NCBI GenBank assembly: GCA_964641215.1 | Contig: CAZXKD010000136.1 | Coordinates: 1 to 7,629 of the forward strand | DNA: 7,629 nucleotides | Direction: 5' to 3' | Origin: 13-1-40CM-70-15 sp964641215 | GTDB lineage: Bacteria; Gemmatimonadota; Gemmatimonadetes; Gemmatimonadales; GWC2-71-9 | Shown here: one piece after another, positions 1 through 5,214 of the stretch | Numbering within the stretch: position 1 is the first letter of the stretch | Layout of the letters: every line of letters starts with the position of its first letter | Notes under the pieces: model-generated | What the model saw: the letters and a program-made list of their open reading frames with translations, nothing else | Database searches by the model: none | Told to the model about the DNA's origin: nothing | Made by a program: the position numbers and the translations under genes

Positions 1-43
1 GCTCTGGATCAGGAGAGTCCTGGTTCGATCCCAGGAGGGGCAA
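1..43 (+). tRNA. tRNA-Gln (anticodon CUG), 3' part only
   Basis: This is the 3' half of a tRNA cut by the left window edge. The T arm is clear: CCTGG (19-23), loop TTCGATC (24-30), CCAGG (31-35), with all five pairs intact. The 3' acceptor strand AGGGGCA (36-42) is followed by discriminator A43, and no CCA is encoded. Counting back with a 5-nt variable loop (14-18) puts the anticodon loop at 2-8 (CTCTGGA), giving anticodon CTG at 4-6, which reads the Gln codon CAG. A72 implies a weak U1-A72 pair, which is typical of bacterial tRNA-Gln. The 5' half lies outside the window, so the identity rests on the loop alignment. Confidence 0.8.
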
Positions 44-87
44 CTCGAAGCGCGAGGCGATGATAAATCGTGTCGCGCTTAAACGAG
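44..87 (+). terminator. Strong hairpin directly after the tRNA, probable tRNA terminator or 3'-trailer structure
   Basis: AAGCGCGA (48-55) is perfectly complementary to TCGCGCTT (73-80). Inside it, CGAT (58-61) pairs with ATCG (67-70) around the loop GATAA. CTCG (44-47) can also pair with CGAG (84-87) outside the main stem. The hairpin begins one base after the mature tRNA end, as expected for a transcript end or processing structure. It lacks a clear U-tract (only CTTAAAC follows), so intrinsic termination is uncertain. The stretch 88-190 after it shows no supported gene or site. Confidence 0.45.
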
Positions 88-190
88 GAGACCTGCAGAT
101 CCGAAGATAAGGTGACGGATGCGAGGCTTTGTCGACTGAGTGGCATGCAGTCCTATCTACCTCGGATTCGACGGCGAACGGCGCACTGGA

Positions 191-231
191 GGTCAAAAGA
201 AACCGCCCTTGCGGATGTACATCGCAAGGGC
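191..231 (-). terminator. Rho-independent-type terminator of the lipoprotein/DUF4386 unit
   Basis: A perfect 9-bp inverted repeat, GCCCTTGCG (205-213) and CGCAAGGGC (223-231), encloses a 9-nt loop. Read on the minus strand, the stem is followed by GGTTTCTTTTGACC, which is T-rich. That orientation fits termination of transcripts arriving from the lipoprotein gene, whose stop codon is about 86 bases upstream on that strand. In the plus direction the stem is followed by AGCCTGCTG and so would terminate poorly. The loop contains most of a 10-bp palindrome, GATGTACATC (214-223). The 232-317 stretch holds nothing else I can support. Confidence 0.6.
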
Positions 232-317
232 AGCCTGCTGAAGACGCAGCCAGCTCTACCTACCTTGAGACTCCTAGTCGTTCCGCAAGACGCCGCGCGT
301 TGGGGCGTGTCTTCTCG

Positions 318-692
318 TCAGCAGGGGAATTGGATTGTCGGCCCGAAATTCGTACCGCCCAAAGCCGCACCCGCCGCCACGCCTAGCCCGAACACGATGC
401 CGGCGACTAGCAGGATCGTACTGATAGAGTCGGGCTGCCGGATTGCGACCGCCGTGACGTCCGAGATCGCGACGCTGGATGGCACTCGGTTGCGGAACCC
501 CACCAGGCTGTCGCGCCCTGGGATCCAAGGCTTATCGAGAACGAACTCGGAGCTGTCCGCGGTGGTTACCCGCACCGAGGCGGGATGCCAACGGTCGATT
601 ACCTGCTGAGGGGTGAGGTTCTGCACGTACCAGGAAGTGCACCCGGCGAGATACCAGAGGAGCAGCGTGCAGGCGATTGGGCGGCGAGGCAT
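318..692 (-). CDS. Small uncharacterised lipoprotein
   Basis: This 124-residue protein has a lipoprotein signal: basic start MPRR, a hydrophobic stretch to about residue 16, and lipobox L15-A-G-C18, so Cys18 would be lipidated after signal peptidase II cleavage. The mature part begins TSWYVQNLTPQQVID and has short beta-rich segments with the pattern SVRVTTADSSEFVLDKPWI, then a C-terminal hydrophobic glycine/alanine-rich stretch (about 91-113). It resembles small lipoproteins of unknown function that I associate with Gemmatimonadota genomes, but I cannot assign a function. The start at 692 is preferred over an in-frame start ten codons upstream because AAGGGGAG lies 6 nt before the ATG and the signal peptide then begins correctly. 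It lies downstream of the DUF4386 gene on the same strand with a gap of about 96 bases, so co-transcription is plausible. Confidence 0.75.
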   Translation of the reverse strand: MPRRPIACTLLLWYLAGCTSWYVQNLTPQQVIDRWHPASVRVTTADSSEFVLDKPWIPGRDSLVGFRNRVPSSVAISDVTAVAIRQPDSISTILLVAGIVFGLGVAAGAALGGTNFGPTIQFPC

Positions 693-698
693 GGTTAA

Positions 699-706
699 CT
701 CCCCTT
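699..706 (-). promoter_or_regulatory. Ribosome binding site that sets the lipoprotein start
   Basis: On the minus strand AAGGGGAG is followed by the 6-nt spacer TTAACC and ATG at 692-690. This good Shine-Dalgarno match decides the start at 692 over the longer reading frame that begins at 722. Confidence 0.7.
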
Positions 707-788
707 GAGCGTACCCCGCCAATCTGTGAACCCCTAGTCAAGAAACCCTCAAGCGAAACCCCACCCCGGTAGAGAAAGCGGTAGAGGC

Positions 789-1505
789 TCATGCAGCCCG
801 CTCAGCAGGCGGTGGTTCCAGCGCCAGTGGGGTGGCGCCCCGGATCAAAAGCCACAGGATCATTGCCAGCTCTCCGACGAGCGCAGGCTGGGAGTAGAGG
901 AAGACTCTGTCCTGGTATTCGGGGAACAGGAGCCCCGTCAGACTCAGGACTACGTAGGCGACGCCGTTGATGATGAGCCACACGCCGATGAACCGCGGCA
1001 GGAACCTCGATTTGTAGACCAGGGCGCCCATCGGAAAGAGCCACATTCCCCACAGAATCTCGGCGGCCACGACCTGATGGTGATGCTGGCGGAGGAACAG
1101 CATGACCAGTGCGTCGCGCTGGGGCTTATCGAATACGGACAGGAAGCCGGCGCCGCCGCCGGCGACCATCAGCGCGCCGGCATCGCTCGCGACGTTCACG
1201 AGATTGATGAGGGCCGGCATCACGCCGCCGAAGATTACGAGTAGCACCGCGAGGTGCTGGTCGACCCCCTTGAACAATCGGTAGAACGCCAGCACGAGGA
1301 AGATCAAGACCACGGCGCCAAGCAAATAGGTCAGCATGCCGAACCGGAAGAGCCACACGTGTGTGGCGATGTTGCTGGCCGTCGCGGCCGCGTCACCCTC
1401 CACGAACAGTTTGTTGGGGATGTAGATGAGGCGGAGGGGCCCGCTCAGAGCGAGGAGCAGATACCAGTACCCAACCACTCTTCCCGGATTACGGAGCGAG
1501 CTCAT
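789..1505 (-). CDS. DUF4386-type integral membrane protein
   Basis: This is a 238-residue polytopic membrane protein with about six hydrophobic spans (roughly residues 10-30, 52-75, 86-107, 135-155, 161-180 and 197-213). The segment WGMWLFPMGALVYKSRFLPR followed by FIGVWLIINGVAYVV matches the conserved core I know from DUF4386, a family of unknown function of about this length. The family assignment is from memory of the pattern. A histidine cluster (RQHHHQ, near 140-145) precedes that core. The ATG at 1505 is chosen over an upstream in-frame TTG at 1523 because GGAGGG sits 3 nt before the ATG. The C-terminal tail (EPPPAERAA) is short and soluble. It is divergent from the large kinase gene, with about 180 bases between starts. 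No function can be inferred from the neighbours. Confidence 0.85.
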   Translation of the reverse strand: MSSLRNPGRVVGYWYLLLALSGPLRLIYIPNKLFVEGDAAATASNIATHVWLFRFGMLTYLLGAVVLIFLVLAFYRLFKGVDQHLAVLLVIFGGVMPALINLVNVASDAGALMVAGGGAGFLSVFDKPQRDALVMLFLRQHHHQVVAAEILWGMWLFPMGALVYKSRFLPRFIGVWLIINGVAYVVLSLTGLLFPEYQDRVFLYSQPALVGELAMILWLLIRGATPLALEPPPAERAA

Positions 1506-1508
1506 GTG

Positions 1509-1514
1509 CCCTCC
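1509..1514 (-). promoter_or_regulatory. Ribosome binding site of the DUF4386 gene
   Basis: GGAGGG on the minus strand lies immediately upstream of CAC-ATG (start at 1505). It falls inside the reading frame of the alternative TTG start at 1523, which argues that the ATG is the true start. Confidence 0.7.
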
Positions 1515-1677
1515 GTCGCTCAAGCGGCGCGATCAAGGTTTTGGGGAGATACGCTGCGGGCCAGGGGGATGTTTCGAAGTGATGCCGCACAGAGGTCGGC
1601 ACCAACGCGCGCACTTGGCGCGTCCACTTGTTGATCTCGCCCTCGCGCGATCGTCGCCGTAGTATTGGAGGCAGCCC

Positions 1678-1682
1678 GGAGA
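1678..1682 (+). promoter_or_regulatory. Probable ribosome binding site of the kinase/FGE-fold/hydrolase gene
   Basis: GGAGA ends 5 nt before the GTG at 1688. A second purine run, GGAGG at 1667-1671, lies 16 nt away and is too distant. The TTG at 1628 has no comparable site, which supports the later start. Confidence 0.55.
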
Positions 1683-1687
1683 CAATC

Positions 1688-4678
1688 GTGATCGACCTTC
1701 GCACGCTGCTGCAATACGGGCTCGCCGGTGCCTATAAAGTCGAGCGTGAGGTGGGCCGTGGCGGCATGGCGATCGTCTTCCTCGCGCACGACCTCAAGCA
1801 CGATCGCCCGGTCGCCATCAAGGTCCTCCATCCGGAGTTAGCCGCTGCGCTCGGCAGCGAGCGGTTTCTGCGCGAAATCCGCGTGGCGGCGCACCTCCAG
1901 CACCCCCACATCCTGACGCTCATCGACTCGGGCGAGATCCCACGCACGGACGGGCTCGGCCCCGGCTTGCTGTACTACGTCATGCCCTACGTCGAGGGGG
2001 AGACTCTGCGAGCGCGCCTGGTGCGCGAGGGAAGGTTATCGCCCACAGACACCGCACGGATTCTCCGTGACGTGCTGGACGCGCTCACCCATGCGCACGG
2101 CCTGGGAATCGTGCACCGTGATATCAAGCCAGACAACATCATGGTCACCCCGCGGCACGCCCTGGTCATGGATTTCGGCGTTGCCAAGGCGGCCAGCGCG
2201 GCTGCCAAGTCAGGGACAACTGCCGGCACCACGCTCACGGCACTCGGGATAGCCGTCGGCACCCCCATCTATATGGCCCCGGAGCAGGCCGCAGGGCAGA
2301 CTGACGTGGATGCACGAGCCGACCAATACGCGCTCGGTGTGATGGCCTACGAGATGCTTACGGGGCAGCCGCCGTTCACGGGGGCGACACCGCAAGCCGT
2401 CCTCGCGGCCCAGATCACCGATACCCCGCGCCCCATCGCGACGCTCCGTTCGGACCTTCCCCCTCTCTTCGCGACGGCCATCATGCGTTGCCTGGAGAAG
2501 GACCCCGCGTCGCGGTGGCAATCTTCCGAAGCGCTGCTCGAGCAGGTGGAGCGGTGCCTCACCCCTGCGGCCGGAAGCAGCGCCGTGGCCGTTGCGGGAC
2601 GAGTCGACGGGAAGCGCAGACTGCGCACCGGGACGGTCATAGCGGTTGTCGTCCTGCTCGGCGCGGCCGCGTGGCTCGGGCCCGGGCGGCAGCTCGTCAC
2701 GCACCTTTGGGTACGGGAGCAGGCCATCCCCGAGCTTCTCACCTTGGCCGATCAGGGTCAGTGGGAACCGGCCTACCTCCTCGCGCGACGTATCGCGGCC
2801 GCAAGTCCGCGGGACTCCCTGTTCCGGGCGCTGCGGCGCAGGCTCGGGCAGATCGTGAACGTACACACGCTGCCGCCCGGCGCAGCCGTATGGCGAAAGC
2901 AGTATGCCGCCTCCGATTCCGCTTGGATGTTTCTCGGGCGGACCCCGCTCGATAGCGTGCTCTTGTCATCAGAAAAGTGCTATGGAACCTTGTGCCTCAG
3001 CGCTGACCGCCTGCGTATCGAGCTTCCGGGCTATCGCACGCTGGAGCTCGCGGGCTTCCGATTCGGCAATGCGGTGATCCCGCTCGATGCGGACACTGCG
3101 CTGCCGCCCGACATGGTCCGGGTCCCGGGCGGTGATCTCGATGTGTTTTACCCGGGGCTGCGCAACGTCAAACCGGTTGCGCTGCACGACTATCTGATGG
3201 ACAAGTTTGAAGTAACGAACGCGGAGTTCAAACGGTTCGTAGACGCCGGTGGGTACCGACGCCGGGACCTATGGGACTATCCGTTCGTAAAGGACGGTCG
3301 GTTGATACCGTGGGAGAAGGCCATGGCGCAGATGACCGACCGGACCGGCCGGCCCGGGCCATCGACCTGGGAAGCCGGCGACTATCCGCCGGGACAGGAA
3401 CGGCATCCGGTAGCCGGCGTGAGCTGGTATGAAGCGGCGGCGTTCGCCAAGTTCGCGGGCAAGTCGCTGCCGACGGTCTTCCACTGGAATCACGCGGCCA
3501 GCGTGAACTGGAGCGCCTCGATCGTTCCTCTCAGCAATTTCTCCGGTCGGGGCACGGTGCCGGTCGGGAGCAGCCGCGGCATCAGCGCGTATGGCACCTA
3601 TGACATGGCTGGCAATGTGCGCGAATGGTGCTTCAACGCGAGCGGGAGCGAGCGTTTCATCCTCGGGGGAGGCTGGAATGACGAGCCGTATCAGTTCACG
3701 GATCCCTACACCCAGCCGCCGTTCGACCGGTCGCCCACGAACGGGATTCGGCTTGTGAAGTATCCCCCGGCAGAGCCGAACCTTTCCTTAGCCGAAGCGC
3801 CCATGCAGCGTGACTGGCGCGACTTCCTGAAGGCGCGGCCGGTACCAGACGCCGTGTTCGCGGCGTACCGGCGGATGTATGAGTACGACCGGACGCCGCT
3901 CGATGCCACGGTGGTCGAGACCGTGGACGAGGGGAACTGGACACGGGAGCTGGTGCGGTTAACGGCTGCGTACGGGGGCGACAGCCTCCTCCTCTACCTC
4001 TATGTCCCCCATCACGGTGTGAAGCCCTATCCCGCGGTCGTCTACTTCCCCGGTTCCAACGCCATCGGAGACGTTGCCCCGCAGAATCTGCAAGTCCGGG
4101 AAGTCGACTTCATCATCAAGAGTGGCCGAGCGGTCCTGTACCCGGTTTACAAGGGGACTTACCAGCGGAACGATTCGCTCAAGACCGACCACCAGAATAC
4201 GACGAACTTCTACCGCGACCACGTCCTCATGTGGGCGAAGGATCTCAGTCGAGGCATCGACTACCTGGAGACGCGTCCGGAGATAGCCGTCCACGACCTG
4301 GCGTACTACGGTGTGAGCTGGGGAGGCTCGCTGGGCGGGCTGATGCCAGCGGTCGAGCCACGGATCAAAGTGAGCGTTCTCTACGTGGCCGGGCTCCATT
4401 TCGACCCCGTGCGTCCCGAAGTAGACCCCGTGAACTTCCTTCCCCGCATTCGGATCCCCACCCTGATGATCAATGGGCGCTACGACTACTATTTCCCACT
4501 CGAGACCGCGCAGATTCCCATGTTTCGGCTCCTCGGCACACCGCCTGACCGGAAACGCCAAATCGTTGAAGAGGGCAGCCACTTCGTGCCGCGCACGCGG
4601 CTGATCCGGGAGGTCCTCAGCTGGCTGGACAAGTATCAGCCGACGCCAAAACAGACTCCTCGCGTGCAAGGACCGTAG
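1688..4678 (+). CDS. Membrane Ser/Thr kinase fused to an FGE-fold (SUMF1/EgtB/PvdO) domain and an alpha/beta hydrolase
   Basis: This is a 996-residue multidomain protein. Residues 15-290 form a Hanks-type Ser/Thr kinase with glycine loop GRGGMA (23-28), VAIK lysine K45, helix-C E63, HRDIKPDN (D145, N150), DFG (162-164), a Thr-rich activation loop, GTPIYMAPE (191-199) and R276, so all catalytic residues are present. One membrane span follows (about 314-331). The rest should lie outside the cytoplasm: a helical, TPR-like stretch (about 345-388), a PEGA-like segment (about 390-470, PPGA, LGRTPL, ELPGY, plus C431/C436), an FGE-fold domain (about 473-692, DKFEVTNAEFKRF, VSWYEAAAFA, YDMAGNVREW, NGIRLVKY) and an alpha/beta hydrolase (about 724-985) with GVSWG nucleophile S877 and probable D933 and H965. 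The FGE-fold domain lacks the copper-binding cysteine pair of true formylglycine-generating enzymes. I recall similar fusions in Gemmatimonadota and Acidobacteriota; substrates and signal are unknown. GTG at 1688 is preferred to TTG at 1628 because the family N-terminus (DLRTLLQYGLAGAYKVERE) begins there and a ribosome binding site precedes it. Confidence 0.9.
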   Translation: MIDLRTLLQYGLAGAYKVEREVGRGGMAIVFLAHDLKHDRPVAIKVLHPELAAALGSERFLREIRVAAHLQHPHILTLIDSGEIPRTDGLGPGLLYYVMPYVEGETLRARLVREGRLSPTDTARILRDVLDALTHAHGLGIVHRDIKPDNIMVTPRHALVMDFGVAKAASAAAKSGTTAGTTLTALGIAVGTPIYMAPEQAAGQTDVDARADQYALGVMAYEMLTGQPPFTGATPQAVLAAQITDTPRPIATLRSDLPPLFATAIMRCLEKDPASRWQSSEALLEQVERCLTPAAGSSAVAVAGRVDGKRRLRTGTVIAVVVLLGAAAWLGPGRQLVTHLWVREQAIPELLTLADQGQWEPAYLLARRIAAASPRDSLFRALRRRLGQIVNVHTLPPGAAVWRKQYAASDSAWMFLGRTPLDSVLLSSEKCYGTLCLSADRLRIELPGYRTLELAGFRFGNAVIPLDADTALPPDMVRVPGGDLDVFYPGLRNVKPVALHDYLMDKFEVTNAEFKRFVDAGGYRRRDLWDYPFVKDGRLIPWEKAMAQMTDRTGRPGPSTWEAGDYPPGQERHPVAGVSWYEAAAFAKFAGKSLPTVFHWNHAASVNWSASIVPLSNFSGRGTVPVGSSRGISAYGTYDMAGNVREWCFNASGSERFILGGGWNDEPYQFTDPYTQPPFDRSPTNGIRLVKYPPAEPNLSLAEAPMQRDWRDFLKARPVPDAVFAAYRRMYEYDRTPLDATVVETVDEGNWTRELVRLTAAYGGDSLLLYLYVPHHGVKPYPAVVYFPGSNAIGDVAPQNLQVREVDFIIKSGRAVLYPVYKGTYQRNDSLKTDHQNTTNFYRDHVLMWAKDLSRGIDYLETRPEIAVHDLAYYGVSWGGSLGGLMPAVEPRIKVSVLYVAGLHFDPVRPEVDPVNFLPRIRIPTLMINGRYDYYFPLETAQIPMFRLLGTPPDRKRQIVEEGSHFVPRTRLIREVLSWLDKYQPTPKQTPRVQGP

Positions 4679-5020
4679 TCAGCGCGACGTGAACGGCACC
4701 GCCACCGTCATCAAGACCCGCACTTTCCGGCCCCCGATCTGACCGGGCGAGAACCGCGCGCCCAGGACGAACGCCGTGGCCGGCGCTGCGAACGCCTGAG
4801 CCGGGGTTGACAGGACACGGACCGATCCGGGCTCGGCCCGACCGTTGGTGTCGATCACCGTCTCCATGAGGACCTGCACGTCGCCACGCGTGCCGGCGAG
4901 GCCGGCCGGATACACGGCCCGCTCGGCCGAGATCAGCGCCGGCGGCTGATCGACCTGGTCGACCGAGAACACGCCGCTGGCGGAGCGCTCTGGCGCCGAG
5001 GATGCATCTACCAAGACCAC
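4679..5020 (-). CDS. TonB C-terminal-domain protein, probably 5'-truncated
   Basis: This 113-residue ORF is almost entirely one TonB C-terminal domain (about residues 17-113). Diagnostic pieces are VDQPPALIS, AVYPAGLAGTRGDVQV, VIDTNGRAEPGSVRVLSTP and FVLGARFSPGQIGGRKVRVL. Such domains normally sit in the periplasm behind a membrane anchor, signal peptide or long linker and energise outer-membrane transport or act as accessory modules. None of these is present; only about 16 non-hydrophobic residues precede the domain. The only usable in-frame start is GTG at 5020, since an in-frame TGA lies two codons upstream; GAGG with a 4-nt gap is a weak ribosome binding site. The start overlaps the end of the PD40 remnant by 13 bases. 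Its stop directly abuts the stop of the convergent kinase/hydrolase gene. It may be a real small ORF, but a truncated remnant without export is more likely. Confidence 0.6.
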   Translation of the reverse strand: MVLVDASSAPERSASGVFSVDQVDQPPALISAERAVYPAGLAGTRGDVQVLMETVIDTNGRAEPGSVRVLSTPAQAFAAPATAFVLGARFSPGQIGGRKVRVLMTVAVPFTSR

Positions 5021-5214
5021 GCAACCTCACTCGCACCGCCGACGCCGACAACGCGAGTGGGAGTGCCACCATGTGACGCGATGACGTAGATGCCCGGTGC
5101 GGAACCCCCGGAGCGTGCGAACACGATGAACTTGCCCTCCGGCGTCCAGGTCGGAAACTCGTCAGCGAACCCCGGGCGCGTAAGCTGTGCCGGGCGATCT
5201 CATGGGCGTCGCCC
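5008..5214 (-). pseudogene. C-terminal remnant of a PD40 (TolB-like) beta-propeller gene
   Basis: A 63-codon open stretch (5199-5008) ends in TAG and reads like the last blade of a PD40/TolB propeller: QLTRPGFADEFPTWTPEGK, then FIVFARSG, GIYVIASHGGTPTRVV and EVAWSW. The core FPTWTPEGKFIVF matches the family consensus PxWSPDGxxIxF, and IYVIxxxGGxPxRV is the usual end of such a blade. There is no start codon: an in-frame TGA lies just upstream at 5202-5200. In a different frame, 5213-5190 encodes GDAHEIAR. Removing two bases (for example 5188-5189) joins it to QLTRPGFADEF as a continuous propeller-like sequence, so a 2-nt insertion is likely. Homology stops at the kinase stop codon (5217-5215). 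Propellers of this kind are often C-terminal sensor modules of receptor kinases. Too short to function; read as debris. Confidence 0.65.

Larger units (their letters stand above)
1506..1687. other. Divergent intergenic region between the DUF4386 and kinase genes
   Basis: Both flanking genes start here and read outward, so at least one promoter for each is expected. I found no convincing -35/-10 pair. TAGTAT (1660-1665) is a weak -10 resemblance and TTGATC (1631-1636) a weak -35 resemblance, but they are 23 nt apart, which is too far for a standard housekeeping sigma promoter. No operator-like palindrome stands out. Confidence 0.4.

Noticed and set aside
1..87. tRNA 3' end as an integration (att) site for a mobile element
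   Set aside because: I saw no second copy of the tRNA 3' end, no integrase and no phage or island genes in the window.
70..609. 179-codon plus-strand open frame
   Set aside because: It runs antisense across the lipoprotein gene and through the terminator region. Its translation shows no domain, signal or compositional pattern, and no ribosome binding site was evident. The minus-strand lipoprotein has a lipobox and a good start.
723..760. TTGACT on the minus strand upstream of the lipoprotein as a -35 element
   Set aside because: The only -10-like hexamer downstream (TACGCT) is 22 nt away, and nothing suitable occurs at standard spacing.
532..792. 86-codon minus-strand ORF whose ATG overlaps the DUF4386 stop (ATGA)
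   Set aside because: The overlap resembles translational coupling, but the translation has no recognisable features and most of it overlaps the lipoprotein gene in another frame.
1631..1665. Possible promoter TTGATC ... TAGTAT for the kinase fusion gene
   Set aside because: The elements are 23 nt apart rather than about 17, and each matches the consensus at only four of six positions.
1628..1687. TTG start giving a 20-residue longer N-terminus for the kinase fusion
   Set aside because: The extra residues are arginine/serine-rich and unlike the family. No ribosome binding site precedes the TTG, whereas GTG at 1688 has GGAGA 5 nt upstream and gives the expected N-terminus.
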